A stretch of DNA of 64,000 bases from Catenulispora sp. GP43 (GTDB taxonomy: Bacteria; Actinomycetota; Actinomycetes; Streptomycetales; Catenulisporaceae). Positions 56,642-64,000 of the stretch are shown here, in pieces (position 1 is the first letter of the stretch; every line of letters begins with the position of its first letter). A program made the translations under genes and the position numbers. Below the pieces are notes generated by a model. It was not told where the DNA came from. It did not search any database and saw only the letters and a list, made by a program, of their open reading frames with translations. Location of the stretch: NCBI RefSeq assembly GCF_041260665.1, contig NZ_JBGCCT010000010.1, positions 186,001-250,000 on the forward strand, read 5' to 3'.

Positions 56642-57438
56642 CGCGCCGCCGCCGGCTCGGTCGCGGGCCGCACCGCCAGCAGCGGCCGGGCCGGACCGTC
56701 CCCGCGCAGCCGCTCCAGCCACTGCACGACGTGGGCGGCGACGGTGCGATGGATCGCGTCGTTGAGCACATCGTGCGACGGGGTCCGGGCCAGCACCAAC
56801 TCGGCGCCGGGCAGCCGGTCGGCCAGCGCCGAGGCCTCCGATGCCGGCGCGAGCTGGTCGTCGGTGCCGTGCAGGACAAGGGTCGGGACTGCCAAGGCGT
56901 CCAGCGCCGGATCGTCGAGCACCGCCAGCAGCTTCGCCCGCACCGGCTGGGACAGCGCGCCCCGGACGAAGTCGTGATCGACAGCCAGATGTGCGCGGTG
57001 CGTCGGGCAGGCGGTGCGCGCTTCCAGCTCCTGCTGCCAGTCCCCTGGTACGGCGAGCCGCGCCCGGCCCGGGACGCCCACCAGGATCAGGCCGCCGATC
57101 GCGACCGTGCCGGACAACGCCAGTGACAGAGCGCTCAAAGCGCCGGTGTCCGAACCGGCGAGCACCACCGGTTCCTGGGCGACAGCGGCGAGCCCGGCGA
57201 CGGCTTCGGCGAGCGCCGCGGCCCCGTCGCCGACATCGGCCCGGTCGCCGACATCGGCACCAGCACCGGCACCGGCACCGGCGGCACCGCCGGCGTCGAC
57301 CGCGTGCACGGCGTAGGCGTCGTAGGCCAGCCGTCGTCCGAAGCGCTCGTACACCCCGCCGTGCTCGCCCCGACCGGGCAGGACCACGACCGTGCCGCGG
57401 ACCGCGGCCGGGCCTTCGGGCAGCCAGCTGTGCGTCAC
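56638..57438 (-). CDS. Alpha/beta hydrolase with Asp nucleophile
   Basis: A 266-residue hydrolase. The nucleophile elbow reads AGSDTGA, placing Asp97 where lipases have Ser, as in epoxide hydrolases and haloalkane dehalogenases. The other triad members are probably Asp193 or Asp194 (LVLHGTDDQLAP) and His222 (TPSHDVLND). A low-complexity Gly/Ala/Asp insert (residues 49-71) comes from a short tandem repeat. GTG 57438 overlaps the upstream LLM stop and its own stop overlaps the next LLM start. Its place between two sulfur-type monooxygenases suggests it hydrolyses a product or precursor of their reactions. Confidence 0.85.
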   Translation of the reverse strand: MTHSWLPEGPAAVRGTVVVLPGRGEHGGVYERFGRRLAYDAYAVHAVDAGGAAGAGAGAGADVGDRADVGDGAAALAEAVAGLAAVAQEPVVLAGSDTGALSALSLALSGTVAIGGLILVGVPGRARLAVPGDWQQELEARTACPTHRAHLAVDHDFVRGALSQPVRAKLLAVLDDPALDALAVPTLVLHGTDDQLAPASEASALADRLPGAELVLARTPSHDVLNDAIHRTVAAHVVQWLERLRGDGPARPLLAVRPATEPAAAR

Positions 57439-58589
57439 CGGGCCGCCCCGCTCAACGCGGGCTCGGTCGCGGCCGGAGCCGGGGTGCCAGAGCCCTCGTT
57501 CTCTCGGCGCGCGACCTCCTCACGGACCAGCGGGATAAGGTGGCGGCCGTAGTCGATCGCGTCGTCGAGCGGGTCGTAGCCGCGGATGAGCAGCGTCGTG
57601 ACGCCGATGTCCACATAGTCCAGCAGCGCCTGCGCCACCGTCTCCGGGGTCCCGACCAGCGCCGTGGAGTTGCCGCCGGCGCCGGAGGCCTTGGCCGTGG
57701 CGGTCCACAGCGCGCGGTCGTGACGGTCGCCCTTCTCGGCGGCGGCGAGCAGGCGCTGCGAGCCGACGTTCTCCGGCGCCTGGCCCGGGGTGCGCCACGG
57801 GGCCTTCTTCGCCGACCAGAACGCGCCGCCGCCCCCGCCCTTGATCTTGTCCAGGATGCGTTCGGCCCGCTCCCAGGCCAGCTCTTCGGTGGCGCCGAGG
57901 ATCGGCCGGAAGGACACCGAGATGCCGGGCGTGTCGATCCGTCCGGCGGCGGCCGCCGCGGCGTTCACCGAGGCGATCTGCTCGGCGGTCTCGGCCAGCG
58001 GCTCGCCCCACAGCGCGAAGGTGTCGGCGTGCTTGCCACCGACCCGGTACGCGGCCTCGGAGGAGCCGCCGAAGTACAGCGGGATCCGGGTGACCGGCTT
58101 GACCTCCGCGTGGTGGCCCTCGAACTTGTAGTACTCGCCGTCGTGGTCGAAGGGCTCTTGCTCGGTCCAGGTGCGGCGCAGGATGCCGAGGTACTCGTCG
58201 GTGCGGGCGTAGCGCTCGTCCTTGGTCAGGTAGTCGCCGTCGCGGCGCTGTTCGGCGTCGTGGCCGCCGGTGATGGTGTGGACCGCGACGCGGCCGCCGG
58301 TGAACTGGTCCAGGGTGGCGAACTGCCGGGCGGCCAGGGTGGGGGCGACGAAGCCGGGACGGTGTGCGACCAGCAGGCTCAAGCGCTCGGTGTGGGCCGC
58401 GGCGTAGGCGGCGACCTGGCTGCCCTCGGGGAAGCCGGAGCCGTAGCCGATGAGGATCCGGTCGAAGCCGGCGTCCTCGTGGGCCCGGGCGAAGCGGCGG
58501 GTGTAGTCGGGGTCGATGATGGGGCCGGGGACGTGGAACGTCTCGGAGCCCGGCTTGGTGCCGATCATGCCGATGAACTCGACGGGCAT
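57435..58589 (-). CDS. SsuD-like FMN-dependent monooxygenase (LLM class) B
   Basis: A 384-residue luciferase-like monooxygenase. MPVEFIGMIGTKPGSET at the N-terminus, GFDRILIGYGSGFPEGSQVA, LLVAHRPGFVAPTLAARQFA and GGRVAVHTITGGHDAEQRRD are typical of the SsuD-like clade that acts in organosulfur use. AAGGAGAG precedes ATG 58589. It is about half identical by eye to the LLM gene at 62190, so the two are paralogues, and it is more distant from the gene at 55490. The end overlaps the hydrolase start. Confidence 0.92.
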   Translation of the reverse strand: MPVEFIGMIGTKPGSETFHVPGPIIDPDYTRRFARAHEDAGFDRILIGYGSGFPEGSQVAAYAAAHTERLSLLVAHRPGFVAPTLAARQFATLDQFTGGRVAVHTITGGHDAEQRRDGDYLTKDERYARTDEYLGILRRTWTEQEPFDHDGEYYKFEGHHAEVKPVTRIPLYFGGSSEAAYRVGGKHADTFALWGEPLAETAEQIASVNAAAAAAGRIDTPGISVSFRPILGATEELAWERAERILDKIKGGGGGAFWSAKKAPWRTPGQAPENVGSQRLLAAAEKGDRHDRALWTATAKASGAGGNSTALVGTPETVAQALLDYVDIGVTTLLIRGYDPLDDAIDYGRHLIPLVREEVARRENEGSGTPAPAATEPALSGAAR

Positions 58590-58659
58590 CAGGGTCTCTC
58601 CTTGCTCGGTGTCGCTGGTCGGGGATATGGCGGGTCGATCAGTGCTGGGTCGATCAGTG

Positions 58660-59847
58660 CTAGGCCGCTCCGGTGGCGGAGTGGCGGGCCAGGGCGGCGG
58701 CGCCGAGCGCGGCGGTGATGCTGTCGTCCTGTGGGGTGTGCACCCGCGAGCACAGGACGTCGCGCAGGTGCCGCTCCAGCGGATTGCGGCGGGTCAGGGC
58801 GTTGTTGCCGATCAGCGCCACAGCGCGCTCGACCGCGCCGATCGCCGCGCGGGTGCCGGTCAGCTTGGCGGCGCCGCTGTGCTCGGCGGCCTGGCGGTCC
58901 CCGGCGTCCACGCGCTCGGCCAGCGCCTCGACGAGCGCGAGCGCGCCGACCAGGGCGGCCTCGATCTCGCCGGCCTCGGCCTGGAACCGGGGCAGCGTGG
59001 CCAGCGGGCGGCCCAGGGCCGAGGGGGTGCGCTCGTGCAGGAAGCCGATGAGCCAGTCGCGGGCGGCCTCGGCGACGCCGAGGTAGAGCGCGGTCAGCCC
59101 GAGGTTGTTCCAGGCGATCAGGGCCGGGTCGCGCCGGGGGTCGGGCTCGGCCGGGTCGGTCAGTCCGGCGGTGGCTCCGCGCGGGATCCGGACCCGGTCC
59201 AGGATCACATCGTGGCTGCCGCTGGCGCGCAGTCCCAGATGGTCCCAGGTCGGCTCGATACTCAGGCCCGCCGCGCCGGCCGGGACCAGGAACGAGCCGA
59301 CGCGCGGCGGATCCTCCTCGGTCCGGGCCCACACCGCCAGCCACCGAAGGCCGGGCGCGCCGGTGGAGAAGATCTTGTGCCCGGTCAGCACCCAGTCCGG
59401 CCCGTCGGCGCGCGCCGTGGTGGCCGGCAGGCCGCCCCGGGCCGGGGTTCCCAGATCGGGCTCGACGCGCAGCGCGTTGACCAGCGCCGGGCCGCGGGCC
59501 GACGCCTCCAGCAGCTCGCGGTAATGCTCCTCGGGCCAGGTGGGGTTCGAGTCCTGAAGCGCGTGGGTGAACAGGGTCATCGCCGAGACCAGCGCCACCG
59601 ACGGGTCGCCGGCGCCCAGGGCACGCAGGATGCGGACGGTTCCGGCCAGCCGCACCCCGGCGCCGCCGTGGCGTTCGCCGACGGTCGCGGTCAGCAGCCC
59701 GGCGCGGTGGACCCGGTCGACGCCCTCGAAGGGGAAGGACGCGTCGCGGTCGTGGCCCTCGGCGCGCTCGGCGAGATACGCCGTCACGTCCGCGAGCTGG
59801 TCGAACGCCGGCGGGATCAGGGCGGCATCGGTGGTCGGGGTGCTCAC
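58660..59847 (-). CDS. Acyl-CoA-dehydrogenase-fold flavoprotein (SfnB/DszC-like)
   Basis: A 395-residue protein. It shows the acyl-CoA dehydrogenase fold: VDRVHRAGLLTATVGERHGG, WVLTGHKIFSTGAPGLRWLA, DHLGLRASGSHDVILDRVRI and the C-terminal GNNALTRRNPLERHLRDVL. The usual catalytic Glu region is not evident, and the pattern matches the SfnB/DszC flavin-dependent monooxygenase branch of sulfur metabolism (dimethylsulfone, dibenzothiophene). GTG 59847 overlaps the upstream reductase stop as GTGA. FMNH2-dependent S-oxidation is the likely activity. Confidence 0.88.
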   Translation of the reverse strand: MSTPTTDAALIPPAFDQLADVTAYLAERAEGHDRDASFPFEGVDRVHRAGLLTATVGERHGGAGVRLAGTVRILRALGAGDPSVALVSAMTLFTHALQDSNPTWPEEHYRELLEASARGPALVNALRVEPDLGTPARGGLPATTARADGPDWVLTGHKIFSTGAPGLRWLAVWARTEEDPPRVGSFLVPAGAAGLSIEPTWDHLGLRASGSHDVILDRVRIPRGATAGLTDPAEPDPRRDPALIAWNNLGLTALYLGVAEAARDWLIGFLHERTPSALGRPLATLPRFQAEAGEIEAALVGALALVEALAERVDAGDRQAAEHSGAAKLTGTRAAIGAVERAVALIGNNALTRRNPLERHLRDVLCSRVHTPQDDSITAALGAAALARHSATGAA

Positions 59848-62177
59848 AGGTCTTCCTTTCTCAGCAGGACCGGCGGTTCGGTGACCGTGACCGGCGGCGG
59901 TTCGCCCTCGAAGCGCTCGATGTCGACCAGCGCGTGCTGGCCGGTGCAGCCCTGCGACAGCCGCGAGGAGGGGATGTCTGCGGTAAGGGCATTGGGGTTG
60001 CCGTGCGCGCACCAGGGCTCGTCGTCGAAGCCGGGGACGGGGTCGAACCACGCGCCGGTGGGCAGCTGCGCCACTCCGGGCCGCAGCCCTTCGGTCAGCA
60101 CGGCTCCGGCCAGGCAGGCGCCCCGGGCGTTGAAGATCCGGACCAGGTCGCCGTCGGCGATGCCGCGCGGGGCCGCGTCGGCCGGGTGGATCCGGGCCGA
60201 CTCCCGCCCGCCGATCTTCGAGCCCTGGCTCAGGGCCCCGACGTCGAGCTGGCTGTGCAGCCGGGTCGAGGGCTGGTTGGCGATCAGGACGAGCGGGGTG
60301 CCGGAGTTCGGTTGCTCGTCGGGCTCCAGCCAGGCCGGATACCCCGGGCAGTCCGGGTAGCCGAAGCCGCGCACGGTCTCGGACACGATCTCGATGCGGC
60401 TGCTGGGGGTGCGCAGCCGATGCGTGTCCGGGTCGGCCCGGAAGTCCTCGAACAGGGTGAAGTGGCTGGGTCCGGCCGGCAGGAGGTACTCCCCCGCCTG
60501 CCAGAACTCCTCGAAGGCCGGGACGGCGTGGCCGTGCGCGATCAGGTCCGCGCGCCAGCCTTCGTAGAGGTGGACCAGCCATTCGCGGGCCGAACGGCCT
60601 TCGGTGAACTTCTTCCCGAAGCCCAGCCGCTCGGCCAGCCCGGACAGGATCGTGTAGTCGTCGCGGGCCTCGCCCACCGGGTCGCAGCCGCGATGCATCG
60701 CGATCAGGTGGGTGTCGCGGCGTCCGCCGCCGACGTCCTCGCGCTCCAGCGTCGTGGTGGCGGGGAAGACGATGTCCGCGTGCCGCGCGGTCGAGGTCCA
60801 GTAGGGCTCGTGGACGACGACCGTGTCGGGCCGGGCGAACGCGCGGCGCAGCCGGCCCAGGTCCTGATGGTGGTGGAACGGATTGCCGCCGGCCCAGTAC
60901 ACGAGGCGGATGTCGGGGTAGGTCCGGCGCGCGCCGTCGTAGTCGTACCGCGCGCCGGGGTTCAACAGCATGTCGGCGATGCGCGCGACCGGGATGTACT
61001 CCTCGACGGGGTTGTGTTCCTGCGGCAGGTACGGGAGCCGCAGCTGCGGGCCGTGGTCGCCGACGTCGCCCATGCTGCCGTAGCCGTGGCCGAACCCGCC
61101 GCCGGGCAGCCCGATCTGCCCCAGCATCGCGGCCAGCGCGATCGCGGCCCACACCGGCTGCTCGCCGTGCTGGATCCGTTGGAGCGACCAGGTGACGGTG
61201 ATCAGGGTTCGTGCGGCGGCCATGCGCCGCGCCAGGGCCCTGATGTCGGCGGCGGCGATGCCGCACCGGGCCGCGGCCCAGTCGGCGTCCTTGGGAGCCC
61301 CGTCGGTGGCGCCGCGTACGTAGCGCTCGAACTCGGCGAAGCCGACGGTGTACCGGTCGAGGAACGCCCGGTCGTGCAGGTCCTCGACGAGCAGGGTGTG
61401 CGCCAGGGCGAGCATTAGCGCGACATCGGTGGCCGGGGCGATCGGGTACCACGTGGCGTCCACCGACTCCGGCAGGTCGGCGCGCAGCGGGCTGATGAGC
61501 GCGACGTGGGCGGACAGGGCTTGCAGCGCTCCGGGCGTGACGTGCCGTGTCACCCCGCCGGGCGTGACGAACACGTTCTTGGCCGGTATGCCGCCGAACG
61601 CGACGACGAGCTCGGTGTTCTCGGCGATCGTCAGCCACGACGAGCCGGCGCGCAGTACCGCCTCGGCGTCCCCGACGATGTGCGGAAGGACGACCAGCGA
61701 GGTCCCCAGGCTGTAGGAGTTGCGCGAGGAGGTGAAGCCCCCGGCCAGGTTCAGGAACCGGTGCAGCTGGCTTTGCGCGTGGTGGAACCGACCCGCGCTG
61801 GCCCAGCCGTAGGAACCACCGAAGACCGCCTGCGGGCCGTGGTCGCGGCGGACCCGGTCCAGCTCGGCGGCGACCAGGTCCAGCGCCTCGTCCCAGCCGA
61901 CCTCCACGAACGGCTCGCTGCCGCGGCGCGGATCCGGGCCCGCGCCGCGCTCCAGCCAGCCGCGCCGGACGGCGGGCCTGCGGACCCTGGTGCGGTGGCG
62001 CAGCGCCCCCGGGATGTTGGCCAGCAGCGGGGACGGCGCCGGATCGGCGGGATGCGGGACCACCACGATCCCGCCGTCGGCGTCCGTGTCGGCGTTGGCG
62101 TCGGGGTCGGCCCGCACGCCGAAGGCACCCCAGTGCGAGGTGGTCGGCGAGACCGGCGCGGCGGCGGTCGGCAACAT
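59844..62177 (-). CDS. Molybdopterin S/N-oxide reductase, BisC-like
   Basis: A 777-residue molybdenum enzyme of the DMSO/TMAO/biotin-sulfoxide reductase family. FGGSYGWASAGRFHHAQSQL and LNLAGGFTSSRNSYS contain the molybdenum-ligand Ser segment; AILIANQPSTRLHSQLD-like, KIGGRESARIHPADAA and CAHGNPNALTADIPSS are MGD-binding regions. There is no N-terminal Fe-S Cys motif and no Tat signal, so it should be cytoplasmic like BisC. An Asp/Ala low-complexity stretch (residues 25-35) lies near the start. GAGGG lies upstream of ATG 62177. In this operon it would reduce a sulfoxide before further oxidation or cleavage, an unusual combination. Confidence 0.9.
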   Translation of the reverse strand: MLPTAAAPVSPTTSHWGAFGVRADPDANADTDADGGIVVVPHPADPAPSPLLANIPGALRHRTRVRRPAVRRGWLERGAGPDPRRGSEPFVEVGWDEALDLVAAELDRVRRDHGPQAVFGGSYGWASAGRFHHAQSQLHRFLNLAGGFTSSRNSYSLGTSLVVLPHIVGDAEAVLRAGSSWLTIAENTELVVAFGGIPAKNVFVTPGGVTRHVTPGALQALSAHVALISPLRADLPESVDATWYPIAPATDVALMLALAHTLLVEDLHDRAFLDRYTVGFAEFERYVRGATDGAPKDADWAAARCGIAAADIRALARRMAAARTLITVTWSLQRIQHGEQPVWAAIALAAMLGQIGLPGGGFGHGYGSMGDVGDHGPQLRLPYLPQEHNPVEEYIPVARIADMLLNPGARYDYDGARRTYPDIRLVYWAGGNPFHHHQDLGRLRRAFARPDTVVVHEPYWTSTARHADIVFPATTTLEREDVGGGRRDTHLIAMHRGCDPVGEARDDYTILSGLAERLGFGKKFTEGRSAREWLVHLYEGWRADLIAHGHAVPAFEEFWQAGEYLLPAGPSHFTLFEDFRADPDTHRLRTPSSRIEIVSETVRGFGYPDCPGYPAWLEPDEQPNSGTPLVLIANQPSTRLHSQLDVGALSQGSKIGGRESARIHPADAAPRGIADGDLVRIFNARGACLAGAVLTEGLRPGVAQLPTGAWFDPVPGFDDEPWCAHGNPNALTADIPSSRLSQGCTGQHALVDIERFEGEPPPVTVTEPPVLLRKEDL

Positions 62178-62189
62178 CGGCAGCGGCCC

Positions 62190-63308
62190 TCAGACGCCCG
62201 CGCCGACCAGCGGCGCACCCTCGTGCTGCGCGCGCACCAGCCGGACGAGGTCGCCGTAGTCCCGGGCGTCCTGCAACGGGGAGAATCCGCGGATCAGCAG
62301 AGTGCTGACGCCGAGCGCGACGTAGTCCAGCAGCGCCTCGGCGACCTGCTCGTAGCTGCCCACCAGGGCCGTGGAGTTCCCGGCGGCGCCGGTCTCCTTG
62401 GCCACGGCGGTCCACAGCCGCTTGTCGTGGACGTCCGCCTCGGCGGCGTACTCCAGCAGCCGCTGCGAGCCGCGGGCGGCGGCGAAGTCCTTCTTGTCGC
62501 CGCCCCAGCCCCAGGCCTTGCGCGCCTCGCCGGCCTTCTCCCTGGTCAGCCGCAGCACGTCGGCGGCCCGCTCCCACGCCTCGGCCTCGGTGGCGGCCGG
62601 GATCGGCCGCAGGCTGACGCTGAAGCGCGGGTCGCGGCCGAACGGCGCCGCGGCGGCCCGCACCTCGCGGATCCGCTCGGCGATCCCGGCCAGCGGCTCG
62701 CCCCAGAACGCGTAAACGTCGGCGTGCTTGCCGCCGACCCGGACCGCGTCCTCGGACGCGCCCCCGAAGTAGACCGGGATGGCACCGGGCTCGGGCCGGA
62801 TCGCCGACCAGCCGCCGCGCACGGTGTAGAACTCGCCCTCGAAGTCGAAGGGCTCCGCGCTCTCCCACTCCTTGCGCACGACGGTCAGGAACTCGTCGGT
62901 GCGGCGGTAGCGGGTGGCCTTGTCGGCCAGGTCGCCGTCCCGGGCCTGTTCGCGGTCGTCGCCGCCGGTGATGGTGTGCAGCGCGACGCGGCCGGGGTGG
63001 AAGGCGTCCAGGGTCGCGTACTTGCGCGCGGCGTACGTCGGCGACACGAACCCCGGACGGTGCGCGAGCAGCACCCCGATCCGGGAGGTCCGGGACAGGA
63101 CCTGGTCGGCGATGACGAAGCCGTCCGGCGAGGCCGAGGAGTGCGCGATCAGGACTCGGTCGAAACCGGACTCCTCGTGCGCGAGGGCGAGGTCCTGGAG
63201 GTATCCGGGCTGGACCACCGGGCCGTCGGGGGCGGCGGTCTCGGTCTCGCTGCCGGGACGGGTCCCGGTGATGCCGATGAACTCTATGTGGTTGATCGAG
63301 TTTGGCAC
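62190..63308 (-). CDS. SsuD-like FMN-dependent monooxygenase (LLM class) C
   Basis: A 372-residue luciferase-like monooxygenase. HIEFIGITGTRPGSETET, GFDRVLIAHSSASPDGFVIA, GVLLAHRPGFVSPTYAARKY and GGDDREQARDGDLADKATRY match the SsuD-like sulfur clade. It is a paralogue of LLM B at 57435. GTG 63308 is the start, with a weak AAGAGA site. Only 12 bases separate its stop from the BisC-like start, and the ABC transporter ATPase ends 67 bases upstream. Substrate unknown. Confidence 0.92.
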   Translation of the reverse strand: MPNSINHIEFIGITGTRPGSETETAAPDGPVVQPGYLQDLALAHEESGFDRVLIAHSSASPDGFVIADQVLSRTSRIGVLLAHRPGFVSPTYAARKYATLDAFHPGRVALHTITGGDDREQARDGDLADKATRYRRTDEFLTVVRKEWESAEPFDFEGEFYTVRGGWSAIRPEPGAIPVYFGGASEDAVRVGGKHADVYAFWGEPLAGIAERIREVRAAAAPFGRDPRFSVSLRPIPAATEAEAWERAADVLRLTREKAGEARKAWGWGGDKKDFAAARGSQRLLEYAAEADVHDKRLWTAVAKETGAAGNSTALVGSYEQVAEALLDYVALGVSTLLIRGFSPLQDARDYGDLVRLVRAQHEGAPLVGAGV

Positions 63309-63375
63309 AGTCGTCTCTTTTCTCGGTGGAGCGGCAGGTACAGGGGTGGGGCGGGTTGAGCGGGTCGGGCGGGCG

Positions 63376-64000
63376 TCAGGCCGCGGTCGGCCGGAGACGG
63401 CGCAGCCGGGGTGTCGCGGCGACCAGTCGTGCGGTGTAGGGGTGTGAGGGTTCTCGCAGGACCTGCTCGACAGGACCGTCCTCGACGATCCGGCCGCGGT
63501 ACAGCACCACGATCCGGTCGGCCAGGCCCGCCAGCGAGGGCAGGTCGTGCGAGATGACCAGCTGCGAGGTGCCGGAGCGGTCCCGCAGCCCGGCCAGCAG
63601 GGCCAGGACGTGGTTGCGGGCCGCGGCGTCCAGCGCGCTGACCGGCTCGTCGGCGATCACCAGGGCCGGCGCGGTGACCAGGGCCCGGGCCAGCAGGACC
63701 CGCTGACGCTGGCCGCCGGACAGCTGCCAGGGCCGGCGCGCGGCCAGCCCCGGATCCAGGCCCACGGCCCGCAGGGCCTCCGCGACCCGCTCCGCGCGCT
63801 CGCCGGCCGGCACCGTCCCGGCCACCGCCAACGGCTCGGCGACCAGGGCGTTGACATCCCAGTCCGGGTCCAGAGCCCGCAGCGGGTCCTGGAAGACCAG
63901 TTGGAGACGGCCGGTCCGGCGGAAGTCGCGCAACGCCCGGCCCTTGAGCGCGGTCAGGTCGGTGCCGCCCAGGCTGATCGTCCCGGCCCGGACCGGGACC
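63376..64000 (-). CDS. Peptide/nickel-type ABC transporter ATPase (5' end outside window)
   Basis: The last 207 residues of an ABC ATPase. Visible: Q-loop LQLVFQDPLRALDPDW, signature LSGGQRQRVLLARAL, Walker B ALVIADEPVSALD, His-switch LVISHDLPSLAGLADR and the tail RGRIVEDGPVEQVLREPSHPYTARL. The HPYT C-terminal form marks the oligopeptide/dipeptide/nickel (Opp/Dpp) family, where this is usually the second half of a fused or paired ATPase. Its frame continues past base 64000; Walker A must lie outside. Position at the head of the LLM/BisC operon suggests it energises uptake of the organosulfur substrate. Confidence 0.92.
   Translation of the reverse strand, partial: VPVRAGTISLGGTDLTALKGRALRDFRRTGRLQLVFQDPLRALDPDWDVNALVAEPLAVAGTVPAGERAERVAEALRAVGLDPGLAARRPWQLSGGQRQRVLLARALVTAPALVIADEPVSALDAAARNHVLALLAGLRDRSGTSQLVISHDLPSLAGLADRIVVLYRGRIVEDGPVEQVLREPSHPYTARLVAATPRLRRLRPTAA

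Noticed and set aside
58660-62868. Frame of 1402 codons on the minus strand
   Set aside because: Only its last 395 codons (from GTG 59847) are a protein family; the rest is a Gly/Arg/Ala-rich shadow of the BisC-like and LLM genes.

Overview
The window is high-GC DNA with dense overlapping reading frames, GTG starts, GTGA/ATGA stop-start overlaps and gene families typical of filamentous Actinomycetota: ANTAR regulators, DUF6325, DUF5994, DUF4193, MEDS/HATPase anti-sigma proteins, SARP-type regulators and LLM-class flavin enzymes. A soil actinobacterium of the Streptomycetales/Catenulisporales type is the best reading. No tRNA, rRNA, CRISPR array, intact insertion sequence or prophage was recognised.

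Layout. 0-9 kb: a truncated MEDS anti-sigma protein, beta-carbonic anhydrase, a hemerythrin/MarR divergent pair with a clear operator, a TetR/SDR divergent pair with twin operators, then decayed genes (LLM oxidoreductase, FtsK-like N-terminus, SARP C-terminus, cold-shock protein) before an intact DEAD-box helicase. 9-15 kb: agmatinase, amino-acid/polyamine permease (apparently frameshifted near its end), TetR regulator and a tautomerase-RidA fusion, followed by MarR and a Tat-exported double SnoaL protein. 15-22.5 kb: NRAMP-like transporter, two tandem GAF-ANTAR regulators, a quinone-reductase-like MDR enzyme, two SDRs and an XRE regulator. 22.5-31 kb: relics (XRE fragments, DUF2252), a DUF6325-SHOCT pair, a GNAT-AAA+ fusion protein, a receptor Ser/Thr kinase, a LysR-like regulator with an abnormal tail, DUF5994 and MerR. 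31-34 kb: a MarR-MFS-isochorismatase operon with its operator.

34-50 kb is rich in general-stress-type genes: broken MrpE, DUF6328, PfpI/DJ-1 with an animal-type transketolase, SRPBCC proteins (one fused to hemerythrin), YtxH-like protein, SpoIIE phosphatase with receiver domain, an Rcp1-like receiver and a CHASE3-type histidine kinase, low-affinity iron permease, HHE protein, PRC-barrel, GlsB/YeaQ, DUF4193, an anti-sigma HATPase and BrkB. Several of these have upstream sequences of the form GTTT-N14/15-GGG(C/T)A, close to the SigB-type actinobacterial stress promoter, suggesting a shared regulon.

50-64 kb: a large LuxR/NB-ARC regulator, a VOC/DUF1801/VOC operon, then a tightly coupled minus-strand operon running to the window edge: peptide-type ABC ATPase, SsuD-like monooxygenase, BisC-like molybdenum S/N-oxide reductase, acyl-CoA-dehydrogenase-like flavoenzyme, a second SsuD-like enzyme, an alpha/beta hydrolase with an Asp nucleophile, and a third SsuD-like enzyme. 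It looks like an organosulfur scavenging system whose substrate is unknown, and is the best candidate for an undescribed pathway here.
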